NCBI RefSeq assembly: GCF_000966265.1
Contig: NZ_LANF01000006.1
Location: forward strand, 1 to 64,000
From: Palaeococcus ferrophilus DSM 13482
Lineage (GTDB): Archaea > Methanobacteriota_B > Thermococci > Thermococcales > Thermococcaceae
DNA: 64,000 nucleotides
Direction: 5' to 3'
Both the position numbers and the translations under genes were made by a program. Below are positions 1-8,706 of this stretch, in pieces. The notes beneath the pieces were generated by a model. That model saw nothing but the letters and a program-made list of their open reading frames with translations, was not told the origin of the DNA and did not search any database. Every line of letters begins with the position of its first letter. The stretch's first letter is position 1.

Positions 1-475
1 TTGTTTACAAGGATGGGTACCTACAAAGCACATACAAGTTGCAATAAGACTCTAGGAGAATTGAAATGTGCGGTATTTGACATAAACGCCCCCAACACGA
101 ACAGTTGCAATAAGACTCTAGGAGAATTGAAATAACACGGAATTGAAAGAGCGGATTTTAGCGCTTTTGAGTTGCAATAAGACTCTAGGAGAATTGAAAT
201 CAAGGCTTCGCGTCGTAGTGTATGCGGTCGTCCCAACCCGTTGCAATAAGACTCTAGGAGAATTGAAATTCGTTGGTTCAGCTACTAAATCGGACTTCAA
301 CGCTACGTTGCAATAAGACTCTAGGAGAATTGAAATAGAGGTTGTTAAAACTTCCGAAGGACCCGAAGGAATAAATGTTGCAATAAGACTCTAGGAGAAT
401 TGAAATGAGAATATATGGCGGTGTAGAGCACAGGAAGCGCAAGCATGTTGCAATAAGACTCTAGGAGAATTGAAG
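1..475 (+). CRISPR. CRISPR array, trailer end, at least 7 repeats
   Basis: Seven direct repeats start at 38, 104, 171, 240, 307, 377 and 447. Each is 29 nt, beginning GTTGCAATAAGACTC and ending GGAGAATTGAAA. The first six are followed by T, so the unit may be 30 nt. The six complete spacers, taken after that T, are 36, 37, 39, 37, 40 and 40 nt. Positions 1-37 are probably another spacer cut by the window edge. The last repeat breaks at its 3' end (GAAG instead of GAAA at 475), which marks the trailer side, so the leader lies outside the window to the left and transcription runs rightward. The 3' end of the repeat resembles the 8-nt crRNA tag of Pyrococcus. No cas genes are in the window. Confidence 0.97.
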
Positions 476-666
476 CTGGGGGAGGTTTCTGGGGTTTTTC
501 TGGCATCTTTCTGAGCCCCCTAAGTTACCCCCTTGTTCAGCGTTCCGTCGGTGGCTACTTTTGGTTAAACTGAAAGCCGACCAACTTTAGAGAATCCGAG
601 GTATACTCCCACGCAGCGCTATCAGCCGCTTGTTCTTTTTCTTGATGTACATCCAACATGGAAATT

Positions 667-718
667 GTAATATACAAGTTATGTTGCATAATCAATTGAT
701 TTATATCGCCTGGAGGGG
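667..718 (+). promoter_or_regulatory. promoter region of the solute-binding protein gene, with a 12-bp palindrome
   Basis: AATCAATTGATT at 690-701 is a perfect palindrome. It lies between an AT-rich TATA candidate (TAATATAC, about 668-675) and the ribosome binding site GGAGGGG at 712-718. That places it near the likely transcription start, where a repressor could act. A second TATA-like string (TTTATATC, 700-707) overlaps its right edge. The rest of 476-666 shows nothing I can name. Confidence 0.4.
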
Positions 719-724
719 AAAAAT

Positions 725-3700
725 ATGAAAAAATTGAACGTCCTAATGTTAGTACTACTTTTGCTTTTTTCCGCGGTTCCCCTCAGCACGCACTCACTCG
801 CGGAAGCCACCACGGAGCCCGCGGCCACACCCACCTTGATGAACTTTACACTCTTTGGAACCCCGGAGGAGGGAATTGAAAGAGTTGCGAGCGGCAGTCT
901 GGACCTCCTGCTGTCGAGCTACCCCCTCTCTACGTACAACTCCCTCCCTGGAGGGGTCATTGCAAACCTCTCACTGTACCGCACGGCCCTCGTCTACAAC
1001 GAGCTCTCGTTTAACACCTACCACGACCCTGATAAGGACGCTCCCATCGTCACCGTTGGTGACCAGGTTTACTTCAACCCCTTCGCCATTAGAGAAGTCA
1101 GGTTCGCCATGAACTGGCTCGTCAACAGGGAGTACATCGTTAACGACATCCGGGCTGGCAGCGGGGAGCCCATGTTTGGATGCGTAAGGCCCACCCATCC
1201 GGCGGATGTGTACTTCGAGCCTGTCTACAGAAGCTTGGGAATCCCATCGGACGGTAACGTATACTACGCCCTTGACGTGTTTAATGACGCCATGTTAGCG
1301 GCGGTTTCTCAGGTTTCAACGTACGGACACACCCTTGAGCGTAGGGCGGATGGCTTCTGGTACTTCGACGGACAGCCCGTTACCATCAAGTTCATCATCC
1401 GCATAGAGGACGAGAGAAGGCAGATAGGCGACTACGTGGCGGATTTGATAGAAAACTACCTTGGATTCCACGTCGAAAGACTGTACTGGGACAGGAACAC
1501 CGCCGGCAGCGTCGTATTCAATCACCCTCCAAGCGACTACGAGTGGAACATCTACACCGGAGGATGGGCTTCAATGGGCCTTCCCTCAGTATGGGTTGAC
1601 AGCTACACAGCATGGTTCTACGGTTCATGGTTCGGTTTCGTGCCCGGTGGCGTTGAGCCCAGACACGAGAACACCCTAACCGTCAGAGAGGCACTGGAGT
1701 ACATCGGGAGTGGCGACGCTTCCCTCGGTTTGAGCATGCTCGAGCCCATGTACTACACCACCCTCGACGTGCTTGGGCCCATACTCAACTGGACAGAGGA
1801 GGAGCTCACGTACCTGCTGATCCAATACTCGATAAGCCGTTCATCGGTCAGCGGCACCCCTCACCTCCACCCCGAGATCGTTCCCGACGACCCCATAAGC
1901 ATAACGAGCGAGGAACAGTACTGGGACATCCAGAAGCTCAGCATGTTAGTGGGAATACTCGAAAGCCCGAGGATATTCCTTATGGAAAACACCAACTTCT
2001 ACCCCGCCAGCAGGGGAAGGGTCGAGAGCATTACGGCCGAGCCGAACACGGGGATAAGCACCCGCTGGAGCCTCATGACCGCATCAACACCGGACGGAAC
2101 CCTGAACGTGGGGATGGCCAATTCCTTCGTGACCCCCGCCAACCCCGTTGGGGGTATGAGGGATCTCTATTCGGCAAGTGTCCTAAACCTCGTGACGGAT
2201 CCCGGCGCCTCAATGAACTTCAACGGTCGGATTGCCCCATACAGGTGTTCCTGGACGGTGGAGAACGGCCCCTTCACGGTTCCCGGGGATGCGGTGGTAT
2301 ACGACCAGAACGAGGGATGGGTGCCGAGGCACGCGGGAGAGGAGGCCAACGTTAGGGTGACGGTGAGCTGTGACCTTGGAAGCTGGCACAACGGAATTAC
2401 CGGCGATATCGATGACATAAAGAATTACGTGGCATTCCTCTACGCCTGGTCCCAGCAGGACGGCCACGACGATAGTTACTACGATGCGAGCGTTGAGTCG
2501 AGAGTTGATTCCGTGCTCAACATGGTTAAGGGGTTCCAGTGGACGGCGGACGGCTACGTTGCCTATGGAACCTACATGAACCAGCTGGATGAGAACGTCA
2601 CGGCCAGTTACTACGTGTTCTACCCGAGCCTCCCGTGGGAGCTCTACTGGGCCATGGGGGAGCTGGTGGCCGATGGTGCCGCCTACGGGGTCAGCGCCAA
2701 CTACTCCTTCAGCAGCAGCGGAGAGGGAGTCATCTGGCTCGACCTCCTCAATTCGAGCCACGTGGCAGATCTCAGGACGGTGATAAGCGCCATAGCCAGC
2801 GGAAGCGCCGCCCACACCTTCCCCGGCATTGATTGGAGCTCCGCCACGGCGAGGTTCAACGCGGACATGGGCTTTAGCGATACCTACGGGCATCTGTTCA
2901 TAGGCAACGGACCGTACTACATAGAGAGCTACACCGCGGAGCCGTTCAACGTCGTTCTGAGGGCCTTTGACGCTTATCCTGTAACCCGGGCGGAGCTGAT
3001 GACGTTCCTCACCGGCCACTACGAGAGGGCGGACGTTACTCCCCCATCCATCGTGGACGTCAACGTCTCCCCCGAGAGCCAGGAGGTGGGCAACTTCACC
3101 ACCATAAGCTGGGTGGCATCGGACGACAGCGGACTAGCGAACGTAACCCTCGAGATTACGGACCCCTCGGGGACGCCCCTGCGGGTTGAGCTCGACCCCT
3201 CCATTGGAGTTTACTCCTACGATTACACGATACCCGCAGTCGGCACGTACACGGCTAGGATAGTAGTTGAAGACACCTATGGAAACGTCCGTGAGGTGGG
3301 CCTCGAGTTCTACGGTAAGGAGAGCCTGGCAGAATCCTTAACGGTAAACGGGAGCACGGGCAACGTCACGGTCTCGACGGAGGGCGTGGAGCTCGGCATT
3401 GACGTTAACGAGAGCGTAGAGGGTGAGCAGACGATATCGGTCAACGTCACCATAACGACCAACGAGGGGGAGCTGGCAGGGGAGAACGTGAGTGGTCTGG
3501 CCGTCGCTACCACGGGCGCAGATGAAACGGTGGCCCCCGTGAAGTATGTTGCGGTCAGCGTTGAGGCGAACGAGAGCACCGTGGAGAAGTACACCCTCAA
3601 CGTCAGCTACACCGATGGGGAGGTAGCAGGAATTGACGAGAGCACCCTGAGCCTCTACTACTGGAACGGAAGCGAATGGATACGCTTAAGGGACTACGTG

Positions 3701-4390
3701 GGCAGACAAGTTCCGAACGGGCCCTTCGTCTACGATGCCGGAGTGAACACGGTGGAAAACTACGTCTGGGCAGTGGTGGACCACTTCAGCGTCTACGCAT
3801 TGGGCGGCCTTCCCGTTCCCAGTGTGGAGATAATCTCGCCAGAGGACGGTGAGGTGTTCTACACCAACACCACCGCAAACGTGACGGTAGAATGGAGCGG
3901 CCAGGACGAGCTTGCCGTTGACCACTACGAGATAAGGCTAAACGACGGAGAATGGATAAACGTCGGGCTCTCCACGGAGTACACGTTCCATGACCTCGAG
4001 CAGGGGAAGTACGAGGTTTACGTGAAGGCGGTGAACATAGCGGGCAATGAGAACACCACGAGTGTATCGTTCACGGTCTCTCCCTTCAAGAGGGCGCCCC
4101 CGGCACGCGGAAAGGGAGCGGTCAACGTCATAATCAAGCTCTGGACGCTCTACAGGTACAGGGAGATGAAGTTCGAGGAACTTTACACCGAAGCTGTCGA
4201 GGCGGGAGTGGACAACGAGACCCTCGGGGAGGCAATGGAGTACGCAACGCTCGCCAGGGAGTACTACCAGGAGGCCCTCACCTACGGGGAGCCTCCCCAG
4301 AAAGTCACGCCCCTCCAGATAAGACCACTCCTGCTGGCCTACCTCAACATGAACAGGGCGGTGGAGATACTGGAGAGGGCTTTGGGGTAG
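725..4390 (+). CDS. secreted ABC-type solute-binding protein (SBP family 5) with Ig-like modules
   Basis: This 1221-residue exported protein has a clear signal peptide (about residues 1-28) and no lipobox cysteine. Residues of roughly 35-765 resemble peptide/oligosaccharide-binding family 5 proteins, with many aromatic and acidic residues. An Ig-like domain starts near 770 (DVTPPSIVDV). An Asn/Thr-rich beta domain follows to about 1035, then a second Ig-like domain, then a short helical tail (about 1140-1221). The tail has no hydrophobic anchor, unlike many archaeal binding proteins. No permease or ATPase gene lies beside it, so the substrate is unknown. The start has GGAGGGG seven bases upstream. 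Family assignment is by overall pattern and the function is inferred. Confidence 0.75.
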   Translation: MKKLNVLMLVLLLLFSAVPLSTHSLAEATTEPAATPTLMNFTLFGTPEEGIERVASGSLDLLLSSYPLSTYNSLPGGVIANLSLYRTALVYNELSFNTYHDPDKDAPIVTVGDQVYFNPFAIREVRFAMNWLVNREYIVNDIRAGSGEPMFGCVRPTHPADVYFEPVYRSLGIPSDGNVYYALDVFNDAMLAAVSQVSTYGHTLERRADGFWYFDGQPVTIKFIIRIEDERRQIGDYVADLIENYLGFHVERLYWDRNTAGSVVFNHPPSDYEWNIYTGGWASMGLPSVWVDSYTAWFYGSWFGFVPGGVEPRHENTLTVREALEYIGSGDASLGLSMLEPMYYTTLDVLGPILNWTEEELTYLLIQYSISRSSVSGTPHLHPEIVPDDPISITSEEQYWDIQKLSMLVGILESPRIFLMENTNFYPASRGRVESITAEPNTGISTRWSLMTASTPDGTLNVGMANSFVTPANPVGGMRDLYSASVLNLVTDPGASMNFNGRIAPYRCSWTVENGPFTVPGDAVVYDQNEGWVPRHAGEEANVRVTVSCDLGSWHNGITGDIDDIKNYVAFLYAWSQQDGHDDSYYDASVESRVDSVLNMVKGFQWTADGYVAYGTYMNQLDENVTASYYVFYPSLPWELYWAMGELVADGAAYGVSANYSFSSSGEGVIWLDLLNSSHVADLRTVISAIASGSAAHTFPGIDWSSATARFNADMGFSDTYGHLFIGNGPYYIESYTAEPFNVVLRAFDAYPVTRAELMTFLTGHYERADVTPPSIVDVNVSPESQEVGNFTTISWVASDDSGLANVTLEITDPSGTPLRVELDPSIGVYSYDYTIPAVGTYTARIVVEDTYGNVREVGLEFYGKESLAESLTVNGSTGNVTVSTEGVELGIDVNESVEGEQTISVNVTITTNEGELAGENVSGLAVATTGADETVAPVKYVAVSVEANESTVEKYTLNVSYTDGEVAGIDESTLSLYYWNGSEWIRLRDYVGRQVPNGPFVYDAGVNTVENYVWAVVDHFSVYALGGLPVPSVEIISPEDGEVFYTNTTANVTVEWSGQDELAVDHYEIRLNDGEWINVGLSTEYTFHDLEQGKYEVYVKAVNIAGNENTTSVSFTVSPFKRAPPARGKGAVNVIIKLWTLYRYREMKFEELYTEAVEAGVDNETLGEAMEYATLAREYYQEALTYGEPPQKVTPLQIRPLLLAYLNMNRAVEILERALG

Positions 4391-4430
4391 CCCTTCCCCT
4401 TTTACCTTTTCTTTCTTCTTTCGAAGCCTC
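4391..4430 (+). terminator. pyrimidine-rich terminator candidate
   Basis: Immediately after the stop codon of the binding-protein gene the plus strand is almost all C and T, with several T runs (CCTTTTCTTTCTTC). This is the usual archaeal termination pattern. The next gene is convergent. Confidence 0.35.
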
Positions 4431-4449
4431 GTCATTTAGGGTAAAGGTG

Positions 4450-5145
4450 TCAGACCAGCAAAACCGCCAGAATTCCCGCGAGGAAGATTCCATCGAAGGT
4501 TCCGGCGCCCCCTATGCTCGCCATTGGAGCCCCCAGGGACTTTATCTTGTCCATGTTCATTAAATCTGCCCCTATGAGAACCCCGAGGGTGCCGCTGGTG
4601 TAGGCTATGAGGGGCATGTTGCCGCCGAAGAGGAACGCCATCGCCACAGCCACCAGTGGGGGTAAGAGCGTCGGAACGGCTATTCCAAGCCCCTTAACGG
4701 GCCTCGCGAAGGAGTGGATTATGAGGGAGGATATAAGCGTTGCGAGTGCCACCTTGAAGAGTAGGTCGTAGGCCCCGAGGGCTATGAGCCTGAGTGTCTC
4801 GAAGAGAACCACGCTCAAAGGCACGAGGGCGCCGCCGACGTTTACAGCGACCACGGTCTTCTGCTCGCCCCAGTCCACGTAGGGTATGGGGTAGCGGATG
4901 CCGAAGAAGCTGACCTCCCTAACCCTAACCACCGGTCCGTAGCTCTTGAGCTCCATGATAGGTATGTTCACAAAGCTGCCTATGAGGGCGGCCCAGAAGA
5001 GCGTGTATGCAACAGGGATGGGAAGGCCGAGACGGCTGAAGGCCGTTGTTATCGTCCCCGCGAAGAGAAGGAAGAGTATCGGGAGTAGAATGAGAAGTAT
5101 CAGCAGGAACGGAAGTGCCAGCGGGGGAAAGAGGTAGCGCCTCAT
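4450..5145 (-). CDS. DUF1614 family membrane protein
   Basis: The 231-residue product is mostly hydrophobic, with about six membrane segments and the conserved C-terminal signature of DUF1614, a glycine-rich stretch including IGGAGTFDGIFLAG. The function of the family is unknown. I chose the ATG at 5145 because it overlaps the stop of the upstream ASCH gene as ATGA and has AGGAGG seven bases upstream. An in-frame start nine codons earlier would overlap more and lacks a site. The two genes are clearly one transcription unit. Confidence 0.8.
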   Translation of the reverse strand: MRRYLFPPLALPFLLILLILLPILFLLFAGTITTAFSRLGLPIPVAYTLFWAALIGSFVNIPIMELKSYGPVVRVREVSFFGIRYPIPYVDWGEQKTVVAVNVGGALVPLSVVLFETLRLIALGAYDLLFKVALATLISSLIIHSFARPVKGLGIAVPTLLPPLVAVAMAFLFGGNMPLIAYTSGTLGVLIGADLMNMDKIKSLGAPMASIGGAGTFDGIFLAGILAVLLV

Positions 5146-5501
5146 TCTCTCAGCCTCCTGACGTTCGCCCACACCTGGGCTCCCCGGGCGATTTCAACCC
5201 TTTTGGGTTTTTCAAACTTCTGGGCATCGCTTAAGACCCAGGCGTAGAGGGGTTTCCCCTTGGAATACTCCCTCAGGAACTCCGGGCTCGCGTGGTGTTT
5301 GTCCACATGCGCTTCCAGCTCCTCTGGCGTGAATGGGCCGAGGACGTCAACGATTTTGACCTTCCCAAGAGCCCTCCCGTTGCTTAGTATGAGAACCGTT
5401 CCCCTAACGCTGGTTCTCTGCTTCCGTATCTCCCATACCTTCTTGCCCTCCACTATGAGCGTTGCGTAGGGTTCGCGCACTATGAGCCCCTTCATGGCCA
5501 T
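5142..5501 (-). CDS. ASCH domain protein
   Basis: The 119-residue protein fits the ASCH fold, a PUA-like beta barrel thought to bind RNA. It has the motif GLIVREPYATLIVEGKKVWE near the N-terminus, and a basic patch follows (IRKQRT). The biochemical role is unknown. GGAGGT lies seven bases before the ATG at 5501. An ATG 15 bases further upstream is preceded too closely by GGTGAG to be favoured. A TATA-like TTTATAAAT lies at about 5523-5531 on this strand. It is the first gene of a two-gene unit with the DUF1614 gene. Confidence 0.8.
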   Translation of the reverse strand: MAMKGLIVREPYATLIVEGKKVWEIRKQRTSVRGTVLILSNGRALGKVKIVDVLGPFTPEELEAHVDKHHASPEFLREYSKGKPLYAWVLSDAQKFEKPKRVEIARGAQVWANVRRLRE

Positions 5502-5605
5502 CGCATAAACCTCCATCTCACCGTTTATAAATCCAACTCACGGCGGTACTACGCGAGTGAAAAACCATTTAAAGCTGCCGACCGTAAATAATGGGGGTGG
5601 AAGGT

Positions 5606-7369
5606 ATGGAGATAGCAAGCCGTGAGGTCGGAATAGTCCAGGGTGAAAGCTCCGTTGGATATTTTGAATTTGTTGTAAACCCCGAGACGCGCCTGAAGTT
5701 CGGTGACTTTGTCGTTGCGAAGAATCAGGACGGTGAGTACGTTCTGGCCGTTGTGAGGAGGGTCGAGAGCAGCAATCTTCTCCTCTCCGAGGGGCACTTT
5801 ACCTACCGTTCACTGAAGAGGGAGCTGGAACTCTACGAGGGAGTGAGGAACGTTGACCTGAACATCGCGAGGGCCCGCGTCCTCGGAAAGATAGTGACGC
5901 GCAGGGGCAGGGTTGTAACGCCGCTCCCCTCCAACAGGATACCCATAATGAACGGCGAAACTGTGTACCAGGCATCGAAGGAGCTCCTCGAGAGCCTCTA
6001 CGCATCGGGGGAGGGCGTCAAGATAGGCGAGCTCCTGACGAGGGAAGACGGCGTTGAGGTTACCCTTGACGTTGATAAGCTCGTCTCGAGGCACTTCGCG
6101 GTTCTGGCCGTTACGGGCGCCGGAAAGTCCAACACGGTCAGCGTGATAGCGGACGAGATAGTGAACCGCTTTGGGGGAACCATAATAATCCTCGACCCCC
6201 ACAGCGAGTACATAACCCTCCGCTTCCCCAACGGAGAGAAGGCGAACGTGATAGCTGGGAAGATAAGGCCCGAGGTTCTGGCGGCAGACGAGCTCGCGAC
6301 CCTCGTCGGCATAGCCGAGAACGCGAAGAACCAGAGGGACTTCTTCAGGAGGGCCTACGATACGGTGACCTCCCCCGACACCTCGTTAAAGGCAAGGTAC
6401 AACCTAAGCGGCGTTCTCGGAGGGGAGCTCTTCCTGAAGGCCATACTCCACGTCCTCCACGAGTGGGAGGAGAACGGCGGCGGTGAGTACTACGACCCGA
6501 TAAGCAACACCTCAAAGGTCTTTGAGCTCAGAAGCGAGGACAAAGATCCGCTCGCGAAGGTCATGCGCAGGATACAGTCCTTCCTCAGGGACTACGGGGA
6601 CATACTCACGAGCGAGGACTTCCTCACAAACCCCGACAACGGTGAAGGCAAGGTGCGCTTCGGAGACTTCAACGTGATTGACCTCGGGGGCCTCGACGAC
6701 GACCAGATGACGGTAGTGGCCAACCACCTCATAAAGAAGACCTACGAGACGAGGGTCACCTACGAGAAGGCCAAGAAGAGGCTCGAATTCTTGAACGGTG
6801 TTATGGCGAAGAGCCCCTCGGAACTCTACCGCAAGGAGAGGGAGGAGGTCAAAAAACTCATAGAGAACATAGAGACCAACTACCCCGCCCTCACAGAGCC
6901 CGTTCTAATCATCATAGAGGAGGCCCACATATTCGCCCCCGCGGAAGGCAGGAGCGAGATAGCCCAGCTTCTCGGCAAGATAGCGAGGGAGGGAAGAAAG
7001 TTCGGAATAGGCCTAGGTATAGTCTCCCAGAGGCCAAAGAAGCTCGACCCGGAGGTTCTGAGCCAGGCGAACACCAAGATCATCCTCCGCCTTGTTGAGC
7101 CCGAGGATCAGAACCACGTGAGGAAGGCGAGCGAGCAGCTGAGCTCCGACCTCCTCGAGGACATAGCCTCCCTCGGCATAGGTGAGGCCGTGGTGGTGGG
7201 TATGTCCATAGCCCTCCCGGCGCTCGTGAGGATAGACGACTTCCAGAAGAGGGGAGGAAGGTACGGCGGAAAGGACATAGAGATAGCGAAGCGCTGGAGG
7301 AAGAAGAGGGAGGCCCTTAAGAGGAAGGAGAGGAAGAGCAAAGCCATAGCGGGGGACCTGCCGCTATGA
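5606..7369 (+). CDS. herA: HerA DNA translocase/helicase
   Basis: HerA is a hexameric bidirectional DNA translocase of the FtsK/HerA class. It works with NurA nuclease and Mre11-Rad50 to make the 3' single strand for recombination. The 587-residue protein has an N-terminal beta-barrel HAS domain, a Walker A motif (TGAGKSN, near residue 170), Walker B (LIIIEEAHIFAP) and an arginine-rich C-terminus. GGTGG seven bases upstream supports the ATG at 5606, though the frame is open from an ATG at 5591. It is the first gene of the four-gene resection operon and overlaps mre11 by four bases. Confidence 0.95.
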   Translation: MEIASREVGIVQGESSVGYFEFVVNPETRLKFGDFVVAKNQDGEYVLAVVRRVESSNLLLSEGHFTYRSLKRELELYEGVRNVDLNIARARVLGKIVTRRGRVVTPLPSNRIPIMNGETVYQASKELLESLYASGEGVKIGELLTREDGVEVTLDVDKLVSRHFAVLAVTGAGKSNTVSVIADEIVNRFGGTIIILDPHSEYITLRFPNGEKANVIAGKIRPEVLAADELATLVGIAENAKNQRDFFRRAYDTVTSPDTSLKARYNLSGVLGGELFLKAILHVLHEWEENGGGEYYDPISNTSKVFELRSEDKDPLAKVMRRIQSFLRDYGDILTSEDFLTNPDNGEGKVRFGDFNVIDLGGLDDDQMTVVANHLIKKTYETRVTYEKAKKRLEFLNGVMAKSPSELYRKEREEVKKLIENIETNYPALTEPVLIIIEEAHIFAPAEGRSEIAQLLGKIAREGRKFGIGLGIVSQRPKKLDPEVLSQANTKIILRLVEPEDQNHVRKASEQLSSDLLEDIASLGIGEAVVVGMSIALPALVRIDDFQKRGGRYGGKDIEIAKRWRKKREALKRKERKSKAIAGDLPL

Positions 7370-8706
7370 AGTTCGCCCACATAGCCGATGTGCACCTAGG
7401 CCTCTCGAGGAGAATCGTCAATACCCGCGAGGAAGATGTGGCGAGGAACTTCGAGGAGGCCATCAGAAAGTCCCTCTCAGAGGGGGTTGACTTCATCCTC
7501 ATAGCAGGGGACCTCTTCGACTCATCGAGGCCAACGCCGCAGACGCTGAGGCAGGCGGTGAGGGTTCTTGACCTGGCCAGAGAAGCAGGGGTTCCCGTTT
7601 TTGCCATCGAGGGCAACCATGACAGGACCCACAGGAAGTCCTCCGCCTACGCGCTCCTCGAGGACTTGGGCCTCATACACCTCGTGGGCATCAGGGGGGA
7701 GAGTGTGGAGAACGAGTACCTCAGGAGCGAGCCGCGGGATGATGCCTACCTCGTCTACGGGAAGGTCGGGGACGTGACGATAAAGGGCATGAAGTACCAG
7801 AACGCCCCGTGGTTCAAGAGGAACGACCTCAAGGATATCTTCCGCCCCGATGGAAAGAGCATCCTCATGCTCCACCAGGGGATTGAGGAGACCATAAAGG
7901 ACGTTGAAAGCCAGTACAGCGTCGGGGAGCTTGCCCTCTCCCAGATTCCGGAGGGCTTTGCCTACTACGCCTTCGGCCACATCCACACCAATTACTTCAC
8001 CAACGTGGGGAAGGCCTACCTCGTCTACCCGGGCTCCGTTGAGAGGACGAGCGCAAAGGAGTACAGCAGGAAGGTGCTCATTGACGAGTTCGGAAAGTTC
8101 CAGGTTTTCAGGGGAAAGCCCAAGGGCTTCGTCATAGCGGAGTGGAGCGATGAGGAGGGGATATTCGTCCCGAGCTTCAGGCATCTCAAGACAAGGCGCT
8201 TCTACTCCATCAAAGCGAGGAGCATGCCTCTAGGGCTCCTCAGGGACGTTCTGAGGAAGGTGAGTTCGGAGCTCAAAGTCGGGGCGGAGGACGTGGTCAA
8301 GGTCACCGTGGAGGTGGAGAAGACCTCGAACCTCGACTTCATAAAATCCCTGTTCCCCACGGAGTTCATTGACGTTGAGCAGCGCGTCGTCCTTCGTGAG
8401 GAGAGGATAGCAGGGGTAGAGGGCGTCTCCCTCGAGGACTTCTTCTCGAAGGAGGAGATAGCCGTTCTCGCTGCCCTCTTCGAGGAGGAGCCCGATATCG
8501 AGGCGCTCGTGCCCGCGGTTCTCAGGGAGTTCAGCGTGAAGGAGCCCGAGGAGAATGAGGAAAAAGAAAAACCAGAGCCCCAAAAGGGACGGAAAAAAGA
8601 GGAACCGAAGGAGAAGAGCGGAGAAGAAGGCGAGGGTAGAAAAAAGAAGCCCGACAGAAAGGGGTCGGTAACTCTGGACGCTTTCCTCAAGGGGGGTAGG
8701 GTATGA
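7366..8706 (+). CDS. mre11: DNA double-strand break repair protein Mre11
   Basis: Mre11 is a Mn-dependent exonuclease and endonuclease that forms a heterotetramer with Rad50. All phosphoesterase motifs are visible in the 446-residue protein: [28 protein letters not shown] and FGHIHT. After about residue 385 the protein becomes a low-complexity Glu/Lys/Pro linker. It ends in [10 protein letters not shown], which resembles a PCNA-interacting peptide. The ATG overlaps the herA stop as ATGA, and the stop overlaps rad50 the same way, so the three genes are translationally coupled. Confidence 0.96.
   Translation: MKFAHIADVHLGLSRRIVNTREEDVARNFEEAIRKSLSEGVDFILIAGDLFDSSRPTPQTLRQAVRVLDLAREAGVPVFAIEGNHDRTHRKSSAYALLEDLGLIHLVGIRGESVENEYLRSEPRDDAYLVYGKVGDVTIKGMKYQNAPWFKRNDLKDIFRPDGKSILMLHQGIEETIKDVESQYSVGELALSQIPEGFAYYAFGHIHTNYFTNVGKAYLVYPGSVERTSAKEYSRKVLIDEFGKFQVFRGKPKGFVIAEWSDEEGIFVPSFRHLKTRRFYSIKARSMPLGLLRDVLRKVSSELKVGAEDVVKVTVEVEKTSNLDFIKSLFPTEFIDVEQRVVLREERIAGVEGVSLEDFFSKEEIAVLAALFEEEPDIEALVPAVLREFSVKEPEENEEKEKPEPQKGRKKEEPKEKSGEEGEGRKKKPDRKGSVTLDAFLKGGRV

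Noticed and set aside
139-884. 13-base match between CRISPR spacer 2 (139-151) and the solute-binding protein gene (872-884)
   Set aside because: The shared GGAATTGAAAGAG resembles the end of the repeat itself and does not extend, so a self-targeting spacer is not supported.
2210-3019. 269-codon open frame on the minus strand inside the solute-binding protein gene
   Set aside because: It is antisense to a well-supported coding region, has no ribosome binding site and gives a composition typical of a shadow frame in GC-rich DNA.
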